DNA of 64,000 bases. Origin: Candidatus Hydrogenedentota bacterium. GTDB lineage: Bacteria > Hydrogenedentota > Hydrogenedentia > Hydrogenedentales > SLHB01. The notes under the pieces are model-generated. The model was not told the origin of the DNA, made no database searches, and saw only the letters and a list, made by a program, of their open reading frames with translations. The stretch lies in contig JABWCD010000006.1 of the NCBI GenBank assembly GCA_013359265.1, forward strand, positions 186,001 through 250,000, read 5' to 3'. Below, one piece after another: positions 16,952 through 26,865 of the stretch. Every line of letters starts with the position of its first letter. Position 1 is the stretch's first letter. A program made the translations under genes and the position numbers.

Positions 16952-18364
16952 GTGGCGTCAAGCATCGCGCTGGCGATGATCGTAAAGAACGAGGAAGATC
17001 AACTCGCGGATTGTCTCGCCAGCGTCAAAGATATTGTTAACGAAATCTGCATCGTCGATACCGGCTCCACCGATTACACCCTCGAAGTCGCCCGATCGTT
17101 TAATGCCAAAATTGGCCTGTTTCTTTGGTCGGACGATTTCTCCGCGATGCGCAACGAATCGCTGCGCATCTGTACGTCGGACTGGATATTCGTCCTTGAC
17201 GCCGACGAGCGGGTGGCGAAGGACGACCTGCCGCGGTTAAAAGCGCTTGCCAAGGGCGCGCACGATTGCTGTTACCGGTTTACGACGCGGAACTATACGA
17301 ACAACACCGCCGTCGCGGATTTTCAGCCCTGCGAGCCGGGTGATCCGAACGCGAAGGGGTTTACCGGCTGGTTTCCGAGCGTGAAGGTCCGCTTCTTTCC
17401 GAACCGTCGCAACGCGAAGTTTCAGGGCAAGGTCCACGAACTCGTCAATCAGTCACTCGAGCAGCAGGGCATCCGCGTGCTCGATTGCCCGGTTCCGATA
17501 CACCACTACAATCTGTTGAAAAAAGCGGACCGCCTTCGCGAAAAGCAGGAACATTACCTTAAGCTTGGGCATCAAAAGGCCGCGGCGAACCCGAACGATC
17601 CGAATGCGTTTATCGAGCTTGGCGCACAGTACGCCGACGTAGGAGACTGGTCGAACGCGGCGGCCTCGTATCGTCAGGCGCTGAAGCTCGACGGCAGGAA
17701 CGCGGTGGCGCTACGCGACTTGGGCGGCGCGTTGCACATGCTCAAGCGGCCGGACGAAGCCAAGCAGGCATTGCGCCTCTCGATCGAGATCGACCCGAAA
17801 CAGCCTGCCGCGTGGCGCAATCTGGGCGTTGTGCTCGCAGAAGAAAAACAATGGGATGCGGCAATCGACTGTTTCCGCAAGGCGCTCGCGCTCGATCCCA
17901 AGTGGCCTGACGCGCACCGATATCTCAGTGTGGCGATAGAGGGTGCGGGCCGGTTGGAGGAGGCGGCGGCCGAATCGCGCGCGGGCCTCGAGCAGAACCC
18001 AACCGACGGTGAGAGCCTGAAACTTTATATTCACCAAATGCTGCGCCTGGGACTTCGGCCGGCGGCGCGAACCGTGCTGCTCGGCCTGATTGACCGCGGC
18101 GCGAAAAGTGCCGACGTGTTCAACGCGCTGGCGGAACTGTTCTTCTACGACAACCTGTTCGAGGACTCCAAGAAGTACTTCTTGCTCGCCGCGCAAGCCG
18201 GACTGCCCGCCGCATACAACAACCTTGGCGTCGTGCTGTACAAGCAGCGGCGGTTCGTTGAGGCGAAGGAAGCGTTTGAGCAATGCCTTGCCGGCGATCC
18301 AACACATCCCGGTGCGATCAGCAATCTGCAAAAGGTCCGGCCGCACCTCACGCTGGCGCCCTAA
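16952..18364 (+). CDS. Family 2 glycosyltransferase with C-terminal TPR repeats
   Basis: 470 residues from GTG 16952. Residues 1-240 are a GT-A glycosyltransferase 2 domain: SIALAMIVKNEEDQL, VDTGSTD (35-41) and the DxD-like DADE (83-86). Residues about 215-465 contain repeated 34-residue TPR units (for example YRQALKLDGRNAVALRDLGGALH and FRKALALDPKWPDAHRYLS). GT2-TPR proteins include protein and polysaccharide glycosyltransferases in which the TPR part binds the acceptor. The flagellin gene follows about 110 bases later, so flagellin glycosylation is a reasonable hypothesis. The sigma-28 promoter of flagellin begins at this gene's stop codon. Confidence 0.88.
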   Translation: MASSIALAMIVKNEEDQLADCLASVKDIVNEICIVDTGSTDYTLEVARSFNAKIGLFLWSDDFSAMRNESLRICTSDWIFVLDADERVAKDDLPRLKALAKGAHDCCYRFTTRNYTNNTAVADFQPCEPGDPNAKGFTGWFPSVKVRFFPNRRNAKFQGKVHELVNQSLEQQGIRVLDCPVPIHHYNLLKKADRLREKQEHYLKLGHQKAAANPNDPNAFIELGAQYADVGDWSNAAASYRQALKLDGRNAVALRDLGGALHMLKRPDEAKQALRLSIEIDPKQPAAWRNLGVVLAEEKQWDAAIDCFRKALALDPKWPDAHRYLSVAIEGAGRLEEAAAESRAGLEQNPTDGESLKLYIHQMLRLGLRPAARTVLLGLIDRGAKSADVFNALAELFFYDNLFEDSKKYFLLAAQAGLPAAYNNLGVVLYKQRRFVEAKEAFEQCLAGDPTHPGAISNLQKVRPHLTLAP

Positions 18365-18388
18365 AGAATTTCTCCCGCATGCCGATAA
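18362..18388 (+). promoter_or_regulatory. Sigma-28 (FliA-type) promoter of the flagellin gene
   Basis: TAAAGAAT (18362-18369), an 11-base spacer and GCCGATAA (18381-18388) match the sigma-28 consensus TAAAGTTT-N11-GCCGATAA with exact spacing and a perfect -10. The -35 element contains the TAA stop of the glycosyltransferase gene. The 5' leader of about 80 bases holds a GC-rich hairpin (about 18395-18422) and GGAGG before the flagellin ATG. Confidence 0.85.
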
Positions 18389-18472
18389 TCTTCTTCGAGG
18401 GCCGCAGAAACGCGGCGGCCTCGACCGACGCACGGATGCCGAGGTCAGTAGTCATCACGGAGGATTCTTGTC

Positions 18473-19291
18473 ATGGGTCTGCGTATCAATACCAACGTCG
18501 CCGCGCTCACCACCAGCCGAATTCTGCGGCGATCCACAAACTCCCTCAACGGTAGTCTCGAACGGCTCGCCAGCGGTCTGCGCATCAATCGAGCGGCCGA
18601 TGACGCGGCGGGTCTCGCCATTTCGGAGAACTTCCGAACGGTGATTCGCGGCAGCCAAGTCGCCCAGCGCAACGCGCAGGACGGCATCAGCCTTCTACAA
18701 ACCGCGGAAGGCGCGCTCGAGACCACGACCAACATGCTGCAACGCATCCGCGAACTTGCCGTACAGGCGGCGAACGGCACCTACAGCACGGAAAATCGCC
18801 TGTCGCTTGACGCGGAAGTGCAGCAGTTGCTCCAGCAAATTGACGACATCGCGACGGACACCGAGTTCAACGGTCTGCGCGTGCTGAGTTCGGCCCAAAG
18901 CGTTACGCTGCAAGCGGGCGCGCAACCCGGACAGACCTTGGTGATCGCCGTAAACGGCGCCAAGACAAATGACATCAGCGTGAACACGCTGAACATCTCG
19001 TCGGTCGCGACGGCCGTCTCCGCGTTGAGCACCATCGACCGCGCGTTGCGCAGCGTGACGTCGCTGCGCAGTTCGCTCGGCGCATTCCAAAACCGGCTCG
19101 AATTCACGATTACGACGCTAACGATTCAGGAAGAGAACTCGACGGCGTCGGACAGCGCCTTGCGCGACGCGGACATCGCCCGCGAAACAATCGCGTTCAC
19201 GCGCAATCAAATTCTGGTCAGCGCAGGCACGTCGGTCCTGGCGCAGTCCAATGTCATTCCGCAAACCGCGCTACAGTTGCTCGGCGGCTAA
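18473..19291 (+). CDS. Flagellin
   Basis: 272 residues, a short flagellin consisting almost only of the conserved D0/D1 parts. The N-terminus is MGLRINTNVAALTTSRILRR, followed by LERLASGLRINRAADDAAGLAISE and GISLLQTAEGALETT. The C-terminus matches with EENSTASDSALRDADIARET and ILVSAGTSVLAQSN. The variable D2/D3 region is nearly absent (about residues 140-185). The protein is exported through the flagellar type III apparatus and polymerises into the filament. It has a sigma-28 promoter and a downstream terminator, so it forms its own transcription unit. No other flagellar genes are in the window. Confidence 0.95.
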   Translation: MGLRINTNVAALTTSRILRRSTNSLNGSLERLASGLRINRAADDAAGLAISENFRTVIRGSQVAQRNAQDGISLLQTAEGALETTTNMLQRIRELAVQAANGTYSTENRLSLDAEVQQLLQQIDDIATDTEFNGLRVLSSAQSVTLQAGAQPGQTLVIAVNGAKTNDISVNTLNISSVATAVSALSTIDRALRSVTSLRSSLGAFQNRLEFTITTLTIQEENSTASDSALRDADIARETIAFTRNQILVSAGTSVLAQSNVIPQTALQLLGG

Positions 19292-19313
19292 TCGTAGCGA
19301 GACTGGGTAGACG

Positions 19314-19353
19314 CGGCGCGTGCCGGATCGCAGTTCCGGCCCGCGCCGTTTTT
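19314..19353 (+). terminator. Intrinsic terminator of the flagellin gene
   Basis: The stem CGGCGCG (19314-19320) pairs with CGCGCCG (19342-19348), an inner CCGGA/TCCGG stem extends it, and TTTTT follows directly. It begins 23 bases after the flagellin stop. Confidence 0.85.
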
Positions 19354-19387
19354 GTCTTTGAATTCACGCCGGTATACTGCGTCCCTC

Positions 19388-20845
19388 ATGCCAACGATTA
19401 CCGTCGCGATATGCGCACGCAACGCGCAACACATTATCGGCGCGTGCCTGGACAGCGTTCGGCGGCAGACCGTTGCGCCCGACGAGGTCATCGTCGCGCT
19501 CGACGATTTGTCCGATCCGACTGCGGAGGTTGCGCGCGCGTACGGCGCGCGGGTCATCGCGAGCAATGCAACCGGCCTTTACGAAGCGCGCAACGCCGTG
19601 CTCGACGCGTGTACCACCGACTACCTCGCGTTTACTGACGCGGACTGCATACTCGTCCCGGAGTGGGTCGAACGGGCCAAGCGCGTGCTAGACGAGAAGC
19701 CGGACGTGGCCGCGGGCACGGGACGGCACCCGCCCGTGGGCGTACGCAATTTCGCCGCGTGGCTGCACCACATGTGGTTCATCGTGGAGACCGAGCGCAC
19801 GGGTTACACACAGGGCATCATAGGCGGAAACAGCTATTTTCGCACGGAGGCGCTGCGCGCCGCCGGCGGTTGGCTCAACCTGCCGCGACACAGCGCCGCG
19901 GAAGACGTGTATATCGCGCTCGCGCTGCAACGAGCGGGACAACGCATCTGGTTCGAGGAAGGCGCGGCCGTCCAACACAATTATGAAACGCGGTTCTACG
20001 GACTCATGCGCAAAGCGCGGATGATGGGGAAGGACATCACCGTCATGATGCGCGCGTGCGATTTTCGCGGCGGGCTATGGCGCTACACGCTCGCGATTCC
20101 CGCGATCGCGGCAATGTTCCTGCTGGGAATTCTCTTATGCCTGGTCAACGCACGGCTCGGGATCGCGGTGGCCGCGCTGCCGCTCGCCATCACGTTGTGT
20201 TTTCTGGCCGCGCGGTTCCGCAGCCTGACCGTGGCGCTGCCGCGATGGCTGGCGCGGTGGATTCTCATCTGGCCGTACGCGTACGGAATTCTCGAGGGAC
20301 TCCTCAGTACGGTTCCGGCAGGCGCTCATCGCCCGTTACCGAATCGTCCCGAGACGCGAAACGCGAAACCCGAGTCCCGTCTTCGCATCCTTCTCGTTTG
20401 TTCCCACGGTGGACATCTTTCGGAAATGTTTCAGCTTCACGAAGCGTTCGACGGTCACGATATTTCTTACTTCTGTTATGACGCGGACACGACACGGCGA
20501 CTGCCGAATGCAGAGCTCGTCCCCAACAAGCCGTACAGCCCGCTTGCGTTTGCCGCGAACGTCGTCCGTGTGTGGCGGCACTTCAATTGGGAACGCCCCG
20601 GTCTCGTCGTATCCACCGGCGCCGAGATTGCCATTCCGGTTATGCTGGTCGCGAAGATGCGTCGCGTACCATTCATCTACATCGAATGCGGAGCGCAGTT
20701 TACAACGCCGTCGGTCACGGGCCGCATCGCGTATCGAGTCGCCGATCGCTTTTACGTCCAGTGGCCGGAACTGCTTGCCGCATACGGTCCGCGCGCGCGG
20801 TACGCCGGGAGCTTGATCGACGAAACCGCGCCCAGTCGAAAGTGA
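19388..20845 (+). CDS. Glycosyltransferase 2 fused to an Alg14/PssD-like domain
   Basis: 485 residues from ATG 19388; the upstream in-frame codons cover the terminator tail and are rejected. Residues 1-230 are a GT2 domain (TITVAICARNAQHIIGACLDS, FTDADC, the GGNSYFR acceptor region and ED of AAEDVYIALALQRAG). Two or three hydrophobic helices (about 236-310) anchor it in the membrane. Residues about 332-480 match Alg14/PssD/CpsF subunits (ILLVCSHGGHLSEMFQL, VVSTGAEIAIPVMLVA, RIAYRVADRFYVQW). These normally recruit an Alg13-like catalytic partner for a sugar transfer in polysaccharide synthesis. No Alg13-like gene is nearby. The direct fusion is unusual. Confidence 0.85.
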   Translation: MPTITVAICARNAQHIIGACLDSVRRQTVAPDEVIVALDDLSDPTAEVARAYGARVIASNATGLYEARNAVLDACTTDYLAFTDADCILVPEWVERAKRVLDEKPDVAAGTGRHPPVGVRNFAAWLHHMWFIVETERTGYTQGIIGGNSYFRTEALRAAGGWLNLPRHSAAEDVYIALALQRAGQRIWFEEGAAVQHNYETRFYGLMRKARMMGKDITVMMRACDFRGGLWRYTLAIPAIAAMFLLGILLCLVNARLGIAVAALPLAITLCFLAARFRSLTVALPRWLARWILIWPYAYGILEGLLSTVPAGAHRPLPNRPETRNAKPESRLRILLVCSHGGHLSEMFQLHEAFDGHDISYFCYDADTTRRLPNAELVPNKPYSPLAFAANVVRVWRHFNWERPGLVVSTGAEIAIPVMLVAKMRRVPFIYIECGAQFTTPSVTGRIAYRVADRFYVQWPELLAAYGPRARYAGSLIDETAPSRK

Positions 20846-20900
20846 AATTCGCACTTGCCTCGCACCGCGATCGGCATGGCTGATTGTTCCTGGCCATCCT

Positions 20901-20930
20901 TTGACTTGCCTGCAAAACGCTCCGTATCAT
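20901..20930 (+). promoter_or_regulatory. Possible sigma-70 promoter of parAB
   Basis: TTGACT (20901-20906) and TATCAT (20925-20930) are separated by 18 bases, 40 bases before the parA ATG. It is the best promoter-like match in this gap. Confidence 0.45.
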
Positions 20931-20970
20931 ACGCGTTTCCAGGGGCCAGTCACGGGGCGAATTCTGCGCA

Positions 20971-21729
20971 ATGGGCCGAATCATAGCGATAGCGAACCAA
21001 AAGGGCGGCGTGGGCAAAACGACCACTGCCGTGAACCTGTCCACGGCGCTTGCGTTGGAAGGCCAAAAGGTCCTGCTCATCGATCTCGATCCGCAAGGAA
21101 ATGCGACGAGCGGACTGGGCGTGAACAAGAACCAGCTTGCCCACACGCTGTACGACGTGCTGACTGACGCGGTCTCCATGAGCGCGGTGGCGCAGCAGAC
21201 GGCGATCGAGAGGCTGCACCTCGTTCCGTCGAACCGTCAGCTTGTTGGCGCGGAGATCGAGTTCGTTTCGATTGACGCGCGCGAATACCGGTTGAAACGC
21301 GCCCTGGGGCACTTGGCTGACGCGTATGACTTCGTCATCATCGATTGCCCGCCGTCGCTCAGCCTGCTCACAGTGAACGGGCTCGTTGCCGCGAGCGGCG
21401 TGTTGGTCACGTTACAGTGCGAGTACTACGCCCTTGAAGGCCTTAGCGAACTGCTTCAGACGATCAAACTCGTGCGCGACAATTTGAACGCGGCGTTGCG
21501 CGTCGAAGGGGTGCTGTTGACCATGCACACGCACACCAACCTGTCGAGGCAAGTCGTCGACGACGTGCGCGAGCACCTTGGCCCGAAGGTTTTTCAAACC
21601 GTCATCCCGCGCAATGTAACATTGAGCGAAGCGCCCAGTTTTGGCAAGCCCGCCATGCTGTACGATGCGCGATCGGCGGGCGCGCAGGCTTACGAGGCGC
21701 TGGCCAAAGAGGTGCTCGCGCGTGTCTAA
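20971..21729 (+). CDS. parA: Chromosome partitioning ATPase ParA (Soj)
   Basis: 252 residues. The deviant Walker A KGGVGKTT (11-18) with its signature lysine, DLDPQGN (Walker A' region) and IIDCPPSL identify a ParA/Soj ATPase. It dimerises with ATP on the nucleoid and drives ParB-parS segregation. The length is typical of chromosomal Soj without an N-terminal HTH. The stop overlaps the start of parB by eight bases, so the two are co-translated. No parS-like palindrome was noticed in the window, and gidA or rsmG, often next to parAB, are not present. Confidence 0.95.
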   Translation: MGRIIAIANQKGGVGKTTTAVNLSTALALEGQKVLLIDLDPQGNATSGLGVNKNQLAHTLYDVLTDAVSMSAVAQQTAIERLHLVPSNRQLVGAEIEFVSIDAREYRLKRALGHLADAYDFVIIDCPPSLSLLTVNGLVAASGVLVTLQCEYYALEGLSELLQTIKLVRDNLNAALRVEGVLLTMHTHTNLSRQVVDDVREHLGPKVFQTVIPRNVTLSEAPSFGKPAMLYDARSAGAQAYEALAKEVLARV

Positions 21730-22642
21730 GTTCAAGAAAGGCGGATTGGGCAGGGGCCTTGGCGCGCTAATTCCCGGCCGCGATGTCGCGGACGATCCGA
21801 TCGAGACGCCCATGGCCCAGACGCCAACGGCGCCGCTCGCCGAATCGCACGGTTTGGGCGACCGCGTGCTCGAACTTGACCCGCACACCATCAAGCCCAA
21901 CCCCAGGCAGCCGCGTTCACATTTCAACGAGGAGGCGTTGCGGGAGCTCGCCGACTCGATCGCGCGTGACGGCGTAGTCGAGCCAATCATCGTGCGGCGC
22001 GTCAATGGCGAGTATCAGCTTGTCAGCGGCGAACGGCGCGTGCGCGCCAGTATTCTCGCGGGCGTCGCGAGCGTGCCCGCGATCGTGCGCGATGTCAACG
22101 ACGCGGACATGCTCAAGTTTGGGCTGATCGAAAACATTCAGCGCGAAGACCTCAACGCCATCGAACTGGCGCGCGGATACGAAATGCTCATGCGTGAGTT
22201 CGGGTGGACGCAGGAACAGTGCGCCGAGGAAGTGGGCAAGAAACGCGTCACCATAACGAACACGCTGCGATTGCTCAATCTCCCCGAAGACGTGCAGCAA
22301 GCGGTCATCGACGGCGCGATCACGATGGGTCACGCCCGAGCGCTACTCGCACTGCCGAGCCCAAAATCGCAGTCAGCGGCGTGCAAGGCGATTGTCGAGA
22401 AGGGACTGTCCGTTCGCCAGGTCGAGCGCATGACGTCGCCCGCCGAGCCCAAACAGGCGAGACACGCCGCGCCGAAGAACCCCAACATCGCGGCGATCGA
22501 AGACGATCTGCGCCGCGCGCTCGGCACGCGCGTGAGCGTGACGACCGCGGGCAAAGACGTGTCGAAAGGCAAGATCGTCATCGATTACTACTCGCTCGAC
22601 GATTTTGACCGCATTCTTGACCGCCTCAAAAGCAACCGATAG
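21722..22642 (+). CDS. parB: Chromosome partitioning protein ParB (Spo0J)
   Basis: 306 residues from GTG 21722, inside the 3' end of parA; the start SKFKKGGLGRGLGALIPG is the classical ParB N-terminus. The CTPase/N-terminal domain contains IKPNPRQPRSHFNEEAL and SGERRVRAS (the GERRxRA CTP-binding patch). The central HTH is seen in YEMLMREFGWTQEQCAEEVGKKRVTITNTLRLL. The C-terminal dimerisation segment ends IVIDYYSLDDFDRIL. It loads at parS and recruits ParA and SMC. Confidence 0.95.
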   Translation: MSKFKKGGLGRGLGALIPGRDVADDPIETPMAQTPTAPLAESHGLGDRVLELDPHTIKPNPRQPRSHFNEEALRELADSIARDGVVEPIIVRRVNGEYQLVSGERRVRASILAGVASVPAIVRDVNDADMLKFGLIENIQREDLNAIELARGYEMLMREFGWTQEQCAEEVGKKRVTITNTLRLLNLPEDVQQAVIDGAITMGHARALLALPSPKSQSAACKAIVEKGLSVRQVERMTSPAEPKQARHAAPKNPNIAAIEDDLRRALGTRVSVTTAGKDVSKGKIVIDYYSLDDFDRILDRLKSNR

Positions 22643-24675
<2,033 letters not shown>

Positions 24676-24684
24676 TCGCATCAT

Positions 24685-25215
24685 CTACTTCGTCTCCGCC
24701 ATCGCGAGTGTCAGATCGCGCGTGAACGTGTTGATCCGTTTCTGCATCTCCGGGTGCGCTTGCACGTACGTCAGCATCGAAATCACGCCCCCGGCGGGGT
24801 CCTTAGCCAGTATATCCCGCACCGCCTCCGCTTCCTTGATTTCCTCTTCGGACAAAGTGCCGTCTTTAAGGTGGTCATACAGCGTAGCTCCACCGATGTT
24901 CACGGCAAACACCGATGACTCAGGCGCGCTGACAAACGTCGCCAACTCCCCGTACACGGCAAGCTGTTCTTTCGTCAAGTTCTTGTTTTCCTCCGCTTTT
25001 GCGTAGACGCCGTCCACAAAGACACGCGCCTTTGGCAAAATACGTTTCGGCAACACGACGAGCGCCAGCACACCTATTGCGACAACAATAACCATTATCG
25101 CGCCGATCCCCAACCCGCATCCAATCAGCAAGGTAGTGGGCTTATTCAGCTTGGGCCGGGGCATTGGCGGGGGCGGAACCGGGGGCAAGTCAATAGACAC
25201 AGAGAAATTCCTCAA
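24685..25215 (-). CDS. Hypothetical single-span membrane protein
   Basis: 176 residues. The proline-rich cytoplasmic N-terminus (PPVPPPPMPRPKLNKP) leads to one hydrophobic helix (about 28-55), then a soluble helical domain of about 120 residues with no motif I recognise. The 3' end lies 9 bases from the convergent sirtuin gene. It is 58 bases downstream of the Clp N-domain gene on the same strand and may be co-transcribed with it. Confidence 0.65.
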   Translation of the reverse strand: MRNFSVSIDLPPVPPPPMPRPKLNKPTTLLIGCGLGIGAIMVIVVAIGVLALVVLPKRILPKARVFVDGVYAKAEENKNLTKEQLAVYGELATFVSAPESSVFAVNIGGATLYDHLKDGTLSEEEIKEAEAVRDILAKDPAGGVISMLTYVQAHPEMQKRINTFTRDLTLAMAETK

Positions 25216-25273
25216 TTCGTGCTGCGACGGTGTGACATTCTATGAAATCGGTTGGGCGAGTGTTACGTATTCT

Positions 25274-25741
25274 CTACGCGCGTGGGTTGTCCTGATCGCC
25301 AAGTACGCGGACTACCTCGGCTCGAGTATTCTCTAAACTAATCTCTAGGTAGTCAAGAACTATCGCCGCATAACCTCCACCTTCTTTTAACAAGCCCAGC
25401 AAGATATGCTCGGTGCCAATATAATTATGATTCAATTCGCGGGCAGATTCGACGGCCATTCCCAAAGCATTCTTGGCGCGTGGCGTGAATGCAATATCCG
25501 ATGGTGGTATCAAAATCTTGGGTTTATCGCCGCCTTTGCGAATCGAGCGCTCAAGATTTGCCGACATCGTCCCAACATTAACTCCCAGATTCTTCAGAAC
25601 GCGGCCGCCAATTCCATCCGGTTCCTGGCACAACCCCAATAAAATGTGCTCAGTTTGGACATATTTGCTGCCCAGCCGCGACGCAGTTTCTCTCGCGGAA
25701 TCAATTACATTCCGCGCCTGCTTGGTAAAACGTTCCCACAT
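25274..25741 (-). CDS. Stand-alone Clp N-terminal repeat-domain protein
   Basis: 155 residues containing two Clp N repeats: MWERFTKQARNVIDSARETA with QTEHILLGLCQEPDG, then FTPRAKNALGMAVESARELN with GTEHILLGLLKEGGG. These bind adaptors and substrates at the N-terminus of ClpA/ClpC. The AAA+ modules are missing, and the stop at 25274 is clean, not a frameshift. Stand-alone proteins of this type (ClpS-like or ClpC-N homologues) can sequester adaptors. No clp gene is adjacent. Confidence 0.87.
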   Translation of the reverse strand: MWERFTKQARNVIDSARETASRLGSKYVQTEHILLGLCQEPDGIGGRVLKNLGVNVGTMSANLERSIRKGGDKPKILIPPSDIAFTPRAKNALGMAVESARELNHNYIGTEHILLGLLKEGGGYAAIVLDYLEISLENTRAEVVRVLGDQDNPRA

Positions 25742-25896
25742 ACTTGGGAATCATGCCGTAACGCGTCGAATTAGTGCGAATTATCGGATATCGGGCGTCG
25801 AGATTGGATTGAGCGGTAAAACGCTCTGAATGCAAACTTTACCGCGTGCCTGCGACCTGCCTACAATTTGTACTTGGTTCGCGCGGAGGGAACTAC

Positions 25897-26865
25897 ATGA
25901 CCAAGCAGATGCGCGCTGACGTGGACAGTCTGGCATTGCCGCACGGTCGCATGGTGGGAAGCCGCGGCCACGCAGAGGCGCGCGCCTACGTGCTGCGGCG
26001 CATCCAGGAACTTGCGTTGGAACCCTATGCCCGCGGCAGCTTCGAGTTCGCATACGCCGCGGGCGAGATAAAACTAATCAACGTGCTGGCGCGGTTGCCG
26101 GGCGTCCGGCGCAGTCTGCCGCCCGTACTCCTTGCCGCGCACTACGACACCTGCGGCCCGCTGCCCGGGGCCGATGACAACGCGAGCGCGATCGCGATCG
26201 CGTTCGCCATGGTCGGGCCGTTGCGTGAGCGGGCGCTACATCGAGACGTCATCTTCGCGTTCTTCGACGCGGAGGAGCCGCCGCACTTTCTCACGCCCAC
26301 GATGGGTTCGACGTACTACTACGAGCACCAGCGCGACGAACCGATTCACTGCGCAGTCGTGTTGGACCTGATGGGCCACGATGTGCCGATTCCCGGGTAT
26401 GAAGACGCATTGTTCGCACTCGGCATGGAGAGCGACAGGGACCTCGCCAACGTTATCCAAAAGACCCAGCCGCCTGATTCATTGCGCGTGGCCGCCGTGC
26501 CGAACCATTACATCGGCGACATGAGCGATCACCACGTGTTTCGCATCCATCAACGTCCCTACCTGTTCTTTTCGTGCGGACAATGGGAGCACCTGCATCT
26601 CCCCAGCGATACTCCCGAGAAACTCAATTACGAGAAGATGAAGCGCATGTCCGAATACCTGGTCGAAATCGTCGCCGCTGTGTGCGCGGAACCGTTGGCG
26701 GGGCCATTCGAGGGGTACGATTCGGCCCCGCACGAACTTGCAATTATGAACAGGGTTGCAGGCCCGCTGGCCGCGGAGATGGGAATGCCGCTGGACACGC
26801 GCGACGATCTTCAGCGGTTTGTCGAGGCGCTCGTCGTGCGCTACGGCCTGCTGACGGATCGCTAG
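25897..26865 (+). CDS. M28-family metallopeptidase
   Basis: 322 residues from ATG 25897 with GGAGGG six bases upstream; an in-frame extension upstream is rejected. Metal ligands of an M28 aminopeptidase-like fold are visible: LLAAHYDTCGPLPGADDNASA (His and the bridging Asp), FFDAEEPP (the Glu pair), DLMGHD, and a late His in GQWEHLHLPSD. No export signal is seen, so it may be cytosolic. M28 enzymes are aminopeptidases, carboxypeptidases or glutaminyl cyclases. The substrate is unknown. Its 3' end overlaps the convergent corA-like gene by four bases. Confidence 0.85.
   Translation: MTKQMRADVDSLALPHGRMVGSRGHAEARAYVLRRIQELALEPYARGSFEFAYAAGEIKLINVLARLPGVRRSLPPVLLAAHYDTCGPLPGADDNASAIAIAFAMVGPLRERALHRDVIFAFFDAEEPPHFLTPTMGSTYYYEHQRDEPIHCAVVLDLMGHDVPIPGYEDALFALGMESDRDLANVIQKTQPPDSLRVAAVPNHYIGDMSDHHVFRIHQRPYLFFSCGQWEHLHLPSDTPEKLNYEKMKRMSEYLVEIVAAVCAEPLAGPFEGYDSAPHELAIMNRVAGPLAAEMGMPLDTRDDLQRFVEALVVRYGLLTDR

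Noticed and set aside
20846-22642. parS site near parAB
   Set aside because: I saw no palindrome resembling TGTTTCACGTGAAACA in or around the operon by reading; a computed search would be needed to exclude distant matches.
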